From Corynebacterium sp. P4-C1 (GTDB lineage Bacteria; Actinomycetota; Actinomycetes; Mycobacteriales; Mycobacteriaceae), in contig NZ_CP129966.1 of the NCBI RefSeq assembly GCF_030503595.1, forward strand, positions 2,108,001 to 2,172,000: a stretch of DNA of 64,000 nucleotides. Direction: 5' to 3'. How positions within the stretch are numbered: position 1 is the first letter of the stretch; each line of letters starts with the position of its first letter. Below are positions 29,073 through 37,656 of this stretch, one piece after another. A program made the position numbers and the translations under genes. The notes beneath the pieces are model-generated. The model saw only the letters and a list, made by a program, of their open reading frames with translations. It had not been told where the DNA came from and searched no databases.

Positions 29073-31304
29073 ATGGTTGAACGCGACCACCATCACCCCC
29101 AACACCACATTGCGCATCAACAGGCTCGCACTACTGAAACCGAAGTCCACCAGGCGGATCATCAAGCCAGCCAAGCTGGCGCCATGGGGCACGACGGGCA
29201 TGAGCATCACGAACACGGCGCGGGCGGGCACGGCCAGGAGGGCCAACACCATTCCGGCCACGAGATGCACGGCGGCCATGCCGGACATGGCCACGGGGAC
29301 CATGGGGATCATGTCGGACAATTCCGGCGGTTATTTTGGATCATGTTGGTGCTGGCAATTCCAGTGGTCGCGTTCAACCCGATGTTCGCCGATCTGTTGA
29401 GCTATCAATTACCTGACACGGCCTGGGTGCGGTGGGTGTCGCCGATCCTGGGCACAATCATCTATTTCTGGGGTGGCCAGCCTTTCCTGACGGGGGCGGT
29501 CTCCGAGATCCGGTCACGACAACCCGGCATGATGCTGCTTATCGGGTTAGCAATCACGGTGGCCTTCATTGCCTCCTGGGGTGCGACCCTGGGCATCTTG
29601 GATTACGAGCTGAACTTCTGGTGGGAACTGGCGCTACTGGTGGTCATTATGTTGTTAGGCCACTGGATTGAAATGCGGTCCTTGGCCCAAACCACTTCCG
29701 CCTTAGACTCCCTGGCCGCCTTGCTGCCGGATGAAGCCGAGAAGGTCGACGGCGATGACGTTGTCACCGTCGCTCCGGCGGAGCTGGTCGTTGGAGATGT
29801 CGTCATTGTCAGGCCTGGATCTGCGGTCCCGGCCGATGGCCAGATCGTCGACGGCAGTGCCTCCATGGATGAATCCATGGTCACCGGAGAATCCAAAACC
29901 GTCCGACGCGGCCCGGACGACCACGTCGTGGCCGGCACTGTGGCCACGGATTCCGGGCTGCGGGTCAAAGTCACCGCCATTGGAGATGACACCGCGCTGG
30001 CGGGGATCCAGAAACTGGTCGTCGACGCCCAATCCTCCTCCTCCAAAGCCCAACGCATTGCCGACACCGCCGCCGGTTGGTTGTTCTGGTTCGCCTTCGG
30101 GGCTGCGGTAATTACTGCGCTGGTGTGGTCCATACTGGGTATGCCCGACGCCGCCGTAGTACGCACCATTACGGTGCTGGTCATTGCCTGCCCTCACGCC
30201 TTGGGCCTCGCAATTCCGTTGGTGGTATCGATTGCCACCGAGCGCGCGGCTCGTGGCGGGGTGTTGATCAAAGATCGCTTGGCACTGGAATCGATGCGCT
30301 CCGTGGATTCGGTACTGTTCGATAAGACCGGCACCCTGACCAAAGGTGAGCCCACCGTCACCGGGATCCACCCTGTGGGTGATAGAACCAAAGATGAGGT
30401 GTTAGCGTTGGCCGCCGCTGCTGAAACCGACAGCGAGCACCCCCTAGCGCAGGCCATTGTCGGCGCGGCCCGGGCCCGCAATCTCGACGTACCTGGCACC
30501 AGTGATTTTTCCTCTTCCCCAGCTGTGGGCGTCAAAGCAACGGTCAATGGCACAGAGGTTGAAGTCGGTGGCCCCTACCTGCTAGACCACCATTCCCTAG
30601 ATGAGTTAGCGATTGCCGAGCGGTGGCGCGACGAGGGGGCGATCATTCTTCACGTGCTGGAAGATGGCCAAGTTATTGGCGCGTTGCGTCTAGCCGATGA
30701 AATCCGACCCGAATCCCGTGACACCGTTGACGCCCTGCATGCCCATGGGGTCCAGGTCGTGATGATCACCGGCGATGCCCAAGCCGTTGCTGAGACCGTG
30801 GCCAAAGAGCTGGGTATTGACCGAGTCTTTGCTGGGGTCCGGCCCGAAGATAAGGCCGCCAAGGTCGCAGAACTTCAAGCTGAGGGCCGCAGAGTGGCCA
30901 TGGTCGGTGACGGGGTCAATGACGCGCCAGCTTTGGCTCAGGCCGATGTGGGCATCGCCATTGGTGCCGGCACCGATGTGGCCATCGGCTCGGCCGGGGT
31001 TATCCTGGCTTCCTCGGATCCCCGCTCGGTCTTATCCGTAATTGAGCTCTCCGAGGCCAGTTACCGGAAAATGAAACAGAACCTGTGGTGGGCTGCTGGC
31101 TACAATATCGCAGCCGTCCCCCTGGCCGCTGGAGTGCTGGCTCCGATCGGGTTTATGCTGCCGATGAGCGTGGGTGCAATCCTGATGTCGGCCTCAACCG
31201 TGGTAGTCGCCCTCAATGCCCAGCTGCTGCGCCGCTTGGATCTGACCCCAGCTGCCAGTGTTGCTAGGTCCCTGGACCGGAAACCCGAGACCATGGACGC
31301 CTAA
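29073..31304 (+). CDS. copB: Copper-translocating P-type ATPase, CopB (P1B-3) type
   Basis: The 743-residue ATPase exports copper. It has a long His/Gly/Glu-rich N-terminus (about residues 5-82, over 25 histidines), no CXXC metal domain, and about eight membrane helices. The membrane metal motif is CPH (373-375) rather than CPC, which marks the CopB class. DKTGT has its phosphorylated Asp at 417, SEHPLAQ is the HP loop, and GDGVNDAPAL is the hinge. GGAAAGG (29058-29064) supports the ATG at 29073. Codon use is less GC-rich than the flanking core genes. csoR follows 47 bases later. Confidence 0.93.
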   Translation: MVERDHHHPQHHIAHQQARTTETEVHQADHQASQAGAMGHDGHEHHEHGAGGHGQEGQHHSGHEMHGGHAGHGHGDHGDHVGQFRRLFWIMLVLAIPVVAFNPMFADLLSYQLPDTAWVRWVSPILGTIIYFWGGQPFLTGAVSEIRSRQPGMMLLIGLAITVAFIASWGATLGILDYELNFWWELALLVVIMLLGHWIEMRSLAQTTSALDSLAALLPDEAEKVDGDDVVTVAPAELVVGDVVIVRPGSAVPADGQIVDGSASMDESMVTGESKTVRRGPDDHVVAGTVATDSGLRVKVTAIGDDTALAGIQKLVVDAQSSSSKAQRIADTAAGWLFWFAFGAAVITALVWSILGMPDAAVVRTITVLVIACPHALGLAIPLVVSIATERAARGGVLIKDRLALESMRSVDSVLFDKTGTLTKGEPTVTGIHPVGDRTKDEVLALAAAAETDSEHPLAQAIVGAARARNLDVPGTSDFSSSPAVGVKATVNGTEVEVGGPYLLDHHSLDELAIAERWRDEGAIILHVLEDGQVIGALRLADEIRPESRDTVDALHAHGVQVVMITGDAQAVAETVAKELGIDRVFAGVRPEDKAAKVAELQAEGRRVAMVGDGVNDAPALAQADVGIAIGAGTDVAIGSAGVILASSDPRSVLSVIELSEASYRKMKQNLWWAAGYNIAAVPLAAGVLAPIGFMLPMSVGAILMSASTVVVALNAQLLRRLDLTPAASVARSLDRKPETMDA

Positions 31305-31351
31305 CATGAGACACTGCTGTGACAACGTTGGCGCACGAAGAAAGTAGGCCC

Positions 31352-31663
31352 ATGACCGCCACCCCACATGCTGAACCCGCTGACCACGGATATATCGGTG
31401 ACAAAGACCGATATTTGGCCCGATTGAAGCGCATTGAAGGCCAAGCCCGCGGGATTCATCGCATGATCGATGAAGAGAAATACTGCATAGATATCCTCAC
31501 CCAAATCAGTTCCATCACCTCAGCTCTGAACAACGTCGCGCTGAGCCTTCTCGATGACCATATGCGCCACTGCGTAGTCCGTGCAGCTCAAGCCGACGGG
31601 CCGGAAGCTGAAGAAAAACTCGCCGAAGCCGCCGACGCCATCGCCCGCCTCGTCCGCTCCTAA
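31352..31663 (+). CDS. csoR: Copper-sensing repressor CsoR
   Basis: The 103-residue all-helical repressor has the Cu(I) triad with exact family spacing: Cys45, His70 and Cys74 (C-x24-H-x3-C). It likely binds the palindrome at 28857-28876 and releases it on Cu(I) binding. GTAGG lies before the ATG at 31352; an upstream GTG at 31319 in frame has poorer context. Confidence 0.92.
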   Translation: MTATPHAEPADHGYIGDKDRYLARLKRIEGQARGIHRMIDEEKYCIDILTQISSITSALNNVALSLLDDHMRHCVVRAAQADGPEAEEKLAEAADAIARLVRS

Positions 31664-31730
31664 ATCCTCAGGGCCAGACGTCCAACCTCCTGCGCCCATT
31701 GCTCAAATGGGGGGCAGAGGGCGGTAGGCC

Positions 31731-31768
31731 TCTCTAGAAATGATCGGAACTAAACCCAGGACACTTCA
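31731..31768 (-). mobile_element. Solitary terminus of the IS3-family element
   Basis: These 38 bases are identical to 54536-54573, the upstream terminus of the complete IS3-family element, from the TCTCTAGAAATGATCGG region to the outer ACACTTCA end. No transposase gene remains here. The outer end abuts a tRNA-His fragment, so the element's internal part was lost in a rearrangement. Confidence 0.85.
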
Positions 31769-31813
31769 ACCAGCTGAACTACAGCCACCATCGCTGCGAA
31801 TTGCAGCGGGTTA
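31769..31813 (-). repeat. Fragment of tRNA-His 5' part plus leader
   Basis: The segment matches 33750-33794 with one difference (G31798 versus T33779). It holds about the first 20 bases of tRNA-His and the CGCTGC-GCAGCG leader hairpin in front of it. It cannot make a tRNA. It forms a direct repeat with the complete tRNA-His locus, bracketing the truncated transpeptidase and the Old Yellow Enzyme gene. Confidence 0.85.
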
Positions 31814-31819
31814 ACGCTC

Positions 31820-32278
31820 GTGGACGACAACACGAAGACGCTGACGGTCTACCACAATGGCGAAGAGGTGAAGTCCTTCCCGGTCTCCCTCGGCCGTGAC
31901 GGCCAGTTCGCCACGCCGAACGGCATGTATGTCGTCGGCGAGAAGAACGAGTCCATGACGATGGACTCCACCACGTTCGGCTTGTCGCTGGATGCCGGAG
32001 GCTACCGCACCCAGGTCAACTACGCGACCCAGATGTCTTGGTCGGGCATTTACGTCCACTCTGCGCCGTGGGCGATCGGCGCCCTGGGCAGCTACAACCA
32101 GTCCCACGGCTGCATTAACGCCACGCCGGATGACGCGCAGTGGTTCATGAACTACGTCAAGCAGGGCGACCCGGTCGAGGTGGTCAACACCTCTGGCGAA
32201 ACCCTGTCGGGCTTGGACGGCCTCGGCTACTGGAACCTCGACTGGGAGACCCTCAAGGCCGGCAACGTCGACGGGTAA
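31820..32278 (+). pseudogene. Truncated L,D-transpeptidase (3' duplicate)
   Basis: The 152 residues correspond to the C-terminal YkuD domain of the complete gene at 26939, including SHGCIN (Cys98 here). It lacks the signal peptide, lipobox and N-terminal domains. The frame can start at GTG 31820, but no RBS is present and the product would stay in the cytosol. The coding sequence is uninterrupted, which points to a recent duplication. Confidence 0.9.
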
Positions 32279-32346
32279 GTCCGAGTGGCCACAGCAACGA
32301 GTACACCCTGCACGGTACCTCCAAGGAGGAGGAACTGCGCAGGGTG
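31820..32346 (+). repeat. Direct repeat, truncated copy (partner at 27665-28191)
   Basis: Offset from the first copy is 4155 bases with no gaps. Similarity stops right after the terminator stem, where the bases change from CTTTTAT to TTTTACA. Confidence 0.95.
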
Positions 32347-32350
32347 TTTT
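32304..32350 (+). terminator. Terminator of the duplicated transpeptidase end
   Basis: This is a copy of the stem at 28149-28191, here followed by TTTT. Confidence 0.75.
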
Positions 32351-32450
32351 ACAGATTTTGGGGGCGGGGAGGCCGACGGGGGTCGGTCCCGTTCACCGAG
32401 CCGTGCGTCGCCGGCCCACAGCGGACCCACGGCGGTGCGCGAACGGGGTG

Positions 32451-33548
32451 CTAACGCTCCCTGTCACTGTCGGGGTAAAAGGGATAGTCGGTGTAGCCCC
32501 GCTCCCCGCCTGTGTAGAACGTGGACACGTCGGGGGCGTTCACCGGGAGATCCTCTTTCCAGCGGCGCACCAAGTCTGGGTTGGAGATTGCCATCCGGCC
32601 CACCGAAACAGCATCTCCCTGCTGTATCAACCACTCGGCACGGTCACGCTGGGTTCCCTCGGCACCTCCAGAATTGAGGATGATGCGCGTGCGGCCGTTA
32701 GCGCGGGCACGGGCTATCAGCTCGGTCATCAGCCCGCCTGCGGGATCCGCGTGGATGAAAGAAACGTAGGCGAGCCCGAGGTCCGCAGTGGCGTCGAGAA
32801 GTCCTCCGTAGGTGGCGAGCACGTCGGCCGAATCCGTTTCCTCGATGCCTTGGATGTTGTTCTGCGGGGACAGGCGGATGCCCACGCGATCCGCCCCGAT
32901 TTCATCTGCTACCGCGCGCATAATCTCCTCGATGAGCCGGAACCGGTTCTCCGGGGAGCCGCCGTAGGCATCCTCCCGCAGATTCGAGCTCGGCGACAGG
33001 AACTGGTGCAGGAGGTAGCCGTTCGCGCCGTGCAATTCCACGCCATCCATCCCGGCGTCGATGGCGTTCCGGGCGGCTTTGCGGAACTCATCGATGATGA
33101 CTGGTATCTCAGAGGTGTCCAGGGCGCGGGGGACCGGGCAGTCCTTGCGCGACTCGAAGTCCCGGACCGCAGTGCCCGAAGCCACTGTGGACGGTGCGAC
33201 CGGCTCCGCGCCTTCCTGCAGGCTGGCGTGGGACAGGCGCCCACCGTTCATCACCTGCATGAAAACGTGTCCGCCGGCATCGTGAACGGAATCGGCGACG
33301 CGACGCCATCCGGCAATTCGCTCTGGGGTGTCGATTCCCGTCTGGCCGGGGAAAGAACGGCGGCTTATTGCCGTGAAGACTCCCTCGGTGACGATGAGGC
33401 CCATCGAGGAGCGCTGCGTGTAGTAGGTCTCGTGCAAGGAGGTCGGCACACCGTCGCGGCCCGCGCGCGAGCGCGTCAGGGGAGCCATGATGATGCGGTT
33501 CGGGAGGGTCAGGCGACCTAGTTCGAGGGAATCAAAAAGTGAGGACAT
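32451..33548 (-). CDS. NADH:flavin oxidoreductase, Old Yellow Enzyme family
   Basis: The 365-residue TIM-barrel flavoenzyme begins LFDSLELGRLTLPNRIIMAPLTRSRA and has the ELHGANGYLLHQFLSP segment. It also has the C-terminal FMN phosphate loop SVGRMAISNPDL. These enzymes reduce activated alkenes or nitro compounds with NAD(P)H; the natural substrate is unknown. The ATG at 33548 matches the usual start. It stands alone between the truncated transpeptidase and tRNA-His. Confidence 0.9.
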   Translation of the reverse strand: MSSLFDSLELGRLTLPNRIIMAPLTRSRAGRDGVPTSLHETYYTQRSSMGLIVTEGVFTAISRRSFPGQTGIDTPERIAGWRRVADSVHDAGGHVFMQVMNGGRLSHASLQEGAEPVAPSTVASGTAVRDFESRKDCPVPRALDTSEIPVIIDEFRKAARNAIDAGMDGVELHGANGYLLHQFLSPSSNLREDAYGGSPENRFRLIEEIMRAVADEIGADRVGIRLSPQNNIQGIEETDSADVLATYGGLLDATADLGLAYVSFIHADPAGGLMTELIARARANGRTRIILNSGGAEGTQRDRAEWLIQQGDAVSVGRMAISNPDLVRRWKEDLPVNAPDVSTFYTGGERGYTDYPFYPDSDRER

Positions 33549-33696
33549 GCTTCCTTCAATGCGGCGGCGCCGACAATTATTCCGCACTCGCTCTGCTTGG
33601 CGCTGTCAGCCAGGATCACGGGAGGGGGTGGCGGCCGGACGCCGAAAAGCAATATACCCCGCAACCTGTTTCTGCAGATCACGGGGCATCTTTCGG

Positions 33697-33770
33697 GGTG
33701 GCTGACGGGGCTCGAACCCGCGACACCCAGGATCACAACCTGGTGCTCTACCAGCTGAACTACAGCCACC
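33697..33770 (-). tRNA. tRNA-His (anticodon GUG)
   Basis: A cloverleaf with acceptor arms GTGGCTG/CAGCCAC, anticodon GTG in the loop TTGTGAT and an encoded G at position -1. It lies 48 bases downstream of orn on the same strand, a common actinobacterial neighbour. The CGCTGCTAATTGCAGCG hairpin (33773-33789) lies between them. Confidence 0.93.
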
Positions 33771-33772
33771 AT

Positions 33773-33789
33773 CGCTGCTAATTGCAGCG
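33773..33789. other. Hairpin between orn and tRNA-His
   Basis: CGCTGC-TAATT-GCAGCG is a 6-bp stem just upstream of tRNA-His. It may be a processing or pause site; it was copied with the tRNA fragment to 31793-31809. Confidence 0.5.
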
Positions 33790-33818
33790 GGTTTCTACAT
33801 TAGTTCACGCGCCCGTTT

Positions 33819-34451
33819 TTACAAAAACTGCTGGTAGGCGTCGGTGGCTGCTTTGGTGCTCTCGTTCGCTTCGGACGAGGACGGCCCCGGCGCGGGAACG
33901 AACACGGAGCGTCGATAGTAGTCGAGCTCGCGGATGGACTCGACAATATCGGCCAGGGCGCGGTGCGCCATGCCCTTGTCCGGCTGGTTGTAGTAGGCCT
34001 TGGGGAACCAGCGGCGGGTGAGCTCCTTGATGGTGGACACATCGATCATCCGGTAGTGCAGCGCCGCATCCAGGCGTGGCATCTGGGCGCGGATGAAGGA
34101 GCGGTCCGTGGCGATCGAATTGCCGGCCAGGGGCGGGCGGTGGTTGCCGCAGTGCTTTTCGACGAGCCCCAGCACCGCTTCCTCCGCCTCCTCGATGGAG
34201 ACGCTGGAGGCCTTGATCTGCTCGGTCAGCCCGGAGGAGCCGTGCATTTCGGTGACGTAGTCGTCCATTTCCGCCAACTGGTCGTCGGTGGCGTGGACGA
34301 CGAGGTCGATGCCGTCGTCGAGGATATTCAGCTCGGCGTCGGTGACCAGGGCGGCGACCTCCACGATGACGTGGCGGTCGGGGTCCAGTCCCGTCATTTC
34401 CAAATCGACCCAGACAATGCGGTCGTCTTTTGCGGCCAGTGCTTCACTCAT
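33819..34451 (-). CDS. orn: Oligoribonuclease
   Basis: The 210-residue DEDDh exonuclease degrades 2-5 nt RNAs, including pGpG. The motifs are [10 protein letters not shown] (DxE), HGSSGLTEQ..., ATDRSF and the [11 protein letters not shown] (HxxxxD) C-terminal site. The ATG at 34451 matches the usual start. The adjacent cmrA gene ends 10 bases upstream on the same strand. Confidence 0.95.
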   Translation of the reverse strand: MSEALAAKDDRIVWVDLEMTGLDPDRHVIVEVAALVTDAELNILDDGIDLVVHATDDQLAEMDDYVTEMHGSSGLTEQIKASSVSIEEAEEAVLGLVEKHCGNHRPPLAGNSIATDRSFIRAQMPRLDAALHYRMIDVSTIKELTRRWFPKAYYNQPDKGMAHRALADIVESIRELDYYRRSVFVPAPGPSSSEANESTKAATDAYQQFL

Positions 34452-34461
34452 GTGGCCCACG

Positions 34462-35262
34462 CTAGCCCATCTTGGCGTAGAACCAGCCCATCACCGGTGC
34501 GAGCGCACCGCGTGGAGCATACGAGGAGACGAAGTCCATGGCCTTCGACAGTGGGCCGGGCGTGATGCGGCGGCGGTTCTTCTTCATTGCGTCGATGGTC
34601 TCGCGGGAGCAGGACTCGTAGGTGGTCCAGAGGAAATCGGGCACGACTTTGTCCACGATGGACTTTTCTTCTTCGGGGATCACTGCATCGCGGACTGGAC
34701 CGGGAGCCAGAAGGGTGCAGTGCACCCCGGTCTTCTTCAGTTCGTAGTGGAGGGCTTCGGTGAACGCGTTCACGCCGGCTTTGGTGAGCACATAGGTGGC
34801 GTTGTTCGGGATCGGCACATTGCCGGCGGCGGAGCCGACATTGCAGAGGGCGCCTTCGCCCCGGGGCACCATTTGGTCGAGGACGGCTTTGGTGATGCGG
34901 AAGACCGCCGTCGCGTTCAGGTTGAACTGGTTCGTCTCGTAGGTCCAGTCCTGGTCCATGAACGGGCCGAAGGAGGCGATGCCGGCGGAGTTGACGCAGA
35001 TGGAGATGCGTTTTTCGTCGATAAGCGAAAGAAGCTTATCGACGTTATCGCTCACTGATAGATCGTGTGCGGCGACGATGACGTCGACGTTGTGTGCGGC
35101 GGAGAGTTCGTGGGCGAGCTGTGTCAGGACGTCTTCGCGGCGTGCGACGATGATGAGGTTGTGGCCTTCGGCGGCGAAATCACGTGCCATGGCCTCGCCG
35201 ATGCCTTGGCTCGCGCCGGTGACCAAGGCGTAGGAATCGCGTGCGGGGGAGGGGAAACTCAT
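34462..35262 (-). CDS. cmrA: Mycolate reductase CmrA (SDR family)
   Basis: The 266-residue short-chain dehydrogenase has the cofactor loop GASQGIG (about residues 16-22), NSAG, and the catalytic Ser/Tyr/Lys set in [19 protein letters not shown]. Its place next to orn matches Rv2509/NCgl2385, the reductase that converts the beta-keto mycolate intermediate to the mature hydroxy form in Corynebacteriales. This gene ties the window to a mycolate-bearing organism. Confidence 0.85.
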   Translation of the reverse strand: MSFPSPARDSYALVTGASQGIGEAMARDFAAEGHNLIIVARREDVLTQLAHELSAAHNVDVIVAAHDLSVSDNVDKLLSLIDEKRISICVNSAGIASFGPFMDQDWTYETNQFNLNATAVFRITKAVLDQMVPRGEGALCNVGSAAGNVPIPNNATYVLTKAGVNAFTEALHYELKKTGVHCTLLAPGPVRDAVIPEEEKSIVDKVVPDFLWTTYESCSRETIDAMKKNRRRITPGPLSKAMDFVSSYAPRGALAPVMGWFYAKMG

Positions 35263-35285
35263 GCCTGCGAGCCTACAGGTGCCAG

Positions 35286-35522
35286 CTACTCGGATTCGGG
35301 GATGCCGACGGAGAAGACGTCGCCGGGCTGGCAGTCGAGCGCCTGGCAGATCGCCGCGAGGGTGGTGAAGCGGACGGCTTTCGCTCGGTTATTTTTCAGA
35401 ACGGAGAGGTTGACGGGGGTGATGCCCACTTGTTCGGCGAGAGCCGCGCCGGTGATTCCGCGTTCGGCCATTAGTTCGTCGAGGTGGCAGACCACCGTGG
35501 GTTCGGGATTCGGTTTAGACAA
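35286..35522 (-). CDS. YozG-like Cro/C1-type regulator
   Basis: A protein of up to 78 residues with a helix-turn-helix: LDELMAERGITGAALAEQVGITPVNLSVLKNNRAKAVRF and a C-terminal ALDCQPGDVF, typical of YozG-type small regulators. The start is uncertain: TTG at 35522 (used here) overlaps the DUF2975 stop; GTG codons at 35495 or 35492 would drop nine or ten residues and fit the family length better. It pairs with the DUF2975 membrane protein, an arrangement seen in many firmicutes and actinobacteria. Confidence 0.8.
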   Translation of the reverse strand: MSKPNPEPTVVCHLDELMAERGITGAALAEQVGITPVNLSVLKNNRAKAVRFTTLAAICQALDCQPGDVFSVGIPESE

Positions 35523-36111
35523 GGCCGTCCACGTCCTCTTCGAGCTTGGCACCGCGGCGCAGGGCGGTTGCCAGTGCGGCGAGGACGCAGGCGAGAACCA
35601 GTGCCGGGGCCAAGTCGGAGAGCGGGGTCGTGGTGCCCGGATCCTGCCACCAGTCGATTCCCAGCTGCGTTGCTGCCCAGTTATTGGCCATGCCCTCCAG
35701 GCCGAGGCGTGCAATGAAGAAAACGAAGATGCTGATCCATGCGGCTGTGAGGCGACGCGAATTCTTCTCTGTGAAGAACTCTCCTTTCGACATGTCGCTG
35801 AACGTGTTGGTGACCAGGAACACTGCGGCGAGTATGCCAATGAACTTCAGTGCGAGCGCGACGGTGTAGAGGGTCTGCGGACCCGAATCGAGATCGGCGA
35901 AGTGCAGTCCGCCCGCGACTGCGGGGGAGAGGCGGGTGGAGATGATGCCGTGCGATGCCAGCGCAACGATCTCTGGGAGGATCCATGCCAATGCGATGGC
36001 GACGGTGAGCACATCGGCCCACGAAATATTCGTGCTCTTGTCCTTCTTCGGCGGGCGCGGTTGTGGTGCCGGAGTGGGGGAGTTGGTCGGGTTCGTTTCT
36101 TGCGTGCCCAT
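35515..36111 (-). CDS. DUF2975 membrane protein
   Basis: The 198-residue protein has a Pro/Lys-rich N-terminus and four predicted membrane helices. The segment SKGEFFTEKNSRRLTAAW is typical of the family. Function is unknown; the gene is nearly always followed by a YozG-type regulator, as here with overlapping ends. It may signal or protect at the membrane under that regulator. Confidence 0.8.
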   Translation of the reverse strand: MGTQETNPTNSPTPAPQPRPPKKDKSTNISWADVLTVAIALAWILPEIVALASHGIISTRLSPAVAGGLHFADLDSGPQTLYTVALALKFIGILAAVFLVTNTFSDMSKGEFFTEKNSRRLTAAWISIFVFFIARLGLEGMANNWAATQLGIDWWQDPGTTTPLSDLAPALVLACVLAALATALRRGAKLEEDVDGLV

Positions 36112-36150
36112 GGCTTCGATCCTTTCTTATCGACTTTCGATGTTGTCGCA

Positions 36151-36175
36151 ATTCGATAATATCGCTATTCGATAA
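36151..36175. promoter_or_regulatory. Direct repeats in the DUF2975/regulator promoter
   Basis: ATTCGATAA occurs at 36151-36159 and 36167-36175 (16-bp spacing) just upstream of the DUF2975 gene, with further TTATCGA/TTCGAT pieces at 36127-36141. They are likely binding sites for the YozG-type regulator. Confidence 0.5.
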
Positions 36176-36268
36176 GCCGTCAAGGCTGCACACGAAAAAT
36201 GCCGCCCCGCAGAAGCTATGGACGGCAGTGTTTGTGCTGGTGAAAGCTGGGGTGAAAAATCGGCGAAA

Positions 36269-36688
36269 TTAGTTGTCCTCGGGGTGCCGGGGATCTCTCA
36301 GGCCCGAACCGTCCGGGGCGTGGGCCGGGTCGTGGCCGTATTCGATCTGTGCGTTGTTCTCGTCGACAAAAACGATGCGCGGGCTGTAGTGTTCCAGTTC
36401 CTCCTCGGAATACTGGGCGTAACCGATGATGATCACTAGGTCGCCGGGGTTGATCATGCGCGCGGCGGCGCCGTTGATGCCGATCACGCCCGAGCCGGCC
36501 TCACCTGTGATGGCGTAAGTGGTGAGGCGGTTGCCGTTGTCAATGTCGACGATGTCAATCTGCTCGCCTTCGAGCAGATCGGCTGCCTTCATCAGGTCAG
36601 CGTCGATCGTGCAGGACCCTACGTAGTGCAGATCTGCTTGAGTGACCGTGGCGCGGTGAATCTTGGACTTCAACATGGTGCGGAACAC
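36269..36688 (-). CDS. panD: Aspartate 1-decarboxylase proenzyme
   Basis: The 139-residue proenzyme makes beta-alanine for pantothenate. It cleaves itself between Gly24 and Ser25 (YVG-SCTID) to form the pyruvoyl group; the residue after Ser is Cys where Val is common. The [18 protein letters not shown] segment is intact. The start is GTG at 36688. A hydrophilic tail ([15 protein letters not shown]) extends beyond the core. Confidence 0.95.
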   Translation of the reverse strand: MFRTMLKSKIHRATVTQADLHYVGSCTIDADLMKAADLLEGEQIDIVDIDNGNRLTTYAITGEAGSGVIGINGAAARMINPGDLVIIIGYAQYSEEELEHYSPRIVFVDENNAQIEYGHDPAHAPDGSGLRDPRHPEDN

Positions 36689-36721
36689 GGTTAGAAAGGT
36701 TACTCCACCTGTAGTTTGAGG

Positions 36722-37366
36722 CTATGCTCCCGCCTTGAAGTGGTTGATGTAGCAGCTCGGCCCCTCCGGCGGCTCCTCTGGGTCGTAGTCGTAGAGACCG
36801 TCCTCGCCCTCCTCGCCGGCGGGGATTCCATGGGTTCGGGTGTATTCCTCCAGCGAGTAATCATCCACCACGCATTGGAACCAATCCCGCATGTAGAGCG
36901 CCTGAATAGTCCGCATCGGGTGGTCACGTTCGAATTCCACGATCTGGCCGCGGTTGCCGCCGGCAACTCCCTTGGCGTCAATGCACAGATAACAGTCGGA
37001 CCAGGATTTAGCGAAGGGAATCCAGCTCGGGTAGTACCAGGCATCGGAGGGGAATTCGGTGTCTTTAGCGTCGATAAGCGCGCGCCATGTCTCTAATGCC
37101 TCCTCGAGGCTGAGTAGCTGGACTGGGCCGATGATGTCCGTGCGGTTCGAGCCGTTGTGCCAGTGGTACAGCTCGACCAGCTCGGAGGGGAAATCGACGC
37201 CGGCTTTTTCCAGCAGCGGCGAATACGCGTTCACCGTCCGCTGGATGTCGGCGAGCGCCATCCCGTCGCCTAAAGCCATGAACGCCGGCGGGTAAACGGT
37301 GCCCATGAGAAATTCGAGTTCGTTGAGAGTCGCTGTGATCGTGAACGTGCTCTTCATGGCCCTCAT
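36722..37366 (-). CDS. SMI1/KNR4 (SUKH) family protein
   Basis: The 214-residue protein has the SUKH features: an N-terminal helix pair, ELVELYHWHNGSN, the WIPFAKSWSDCYLCID strand pair and a late VEFERDHPMRTI. SUKH proteins are often immunity proteins for polymorphic or contact-dependent toxins, but no toxin gene is nearby. The ATG at 37357 is an alternative start (three residues shorter). It lies between panD and the IS481 element, in an accessory-looking spot. Confidence 0.8.
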   Translation of the reverse strand: MRAMKSTFTITATLNELEFLMGTVYPPAFMALGDGMALADIQRTVNAYSPLLEKAGVDFPSELVELYHWHNGSNRTDIIGPVQLLSLEEALETWRALIDAKDTEFPSDAWYYPSWIPFAKSWSDCYLCIDAKGVAGGNRGQIVEFERDHPMRTIQALYMRDWFQCVVDDYSLEEYTRTHGIPAGEEGEDGLYDYDPEEPPEGPSCYINHFKAGA

Positions 37367-37456
37367 CGTAATTTCACGCGGCGCACTTGTCGCGCGTTGT
37401 CGCACGTAGAATGTATATTTCAGTGCGCAATGGAAGCTGCGCCCCCAGCAGTGTCT

Positions 37457-37655
37457 GAAGTCATGACATAGTTGACACGGCGTGCCTGGGACATCATTCC
37501 TGATGGTTGACAGGTCAGTCGCGACATGGTTGACACTTAGGGGGCGGAAACATTCTGGGGTGATGGTTGACACCTCAGTCGCGACATCGTTGGCACCTTC
37601 CGCTACCCCCGCGCGTCTGGTGCCGATGCGGGGATCAGTCGGGACATCGTTGACA
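37457..37655 (+). repeat. Four subterminal repeats at about 60-bp spacing
   Basis: Copies of a 21-bp motif with core GTCGCGACATSGTTGACA start at 37457 (degenerate), 37515, 37575 and 37635. The last three are exactly 60 bp apart. Two inverted copies lie at the right end (38891-38911, 38914-38934). They are probably transposase binding sites. Confidence 0.8.
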
Positions 37656-37656
37656 A

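Noticed and set aside
37436..37451. attL-like site of an integrative element between panD and tRNA-Arg
   Set aside because: The 16-bp repeat coincides exactly with the ends of the IS481 element and no integrase gene lies between, so a transposition duplication is the simpler reading.
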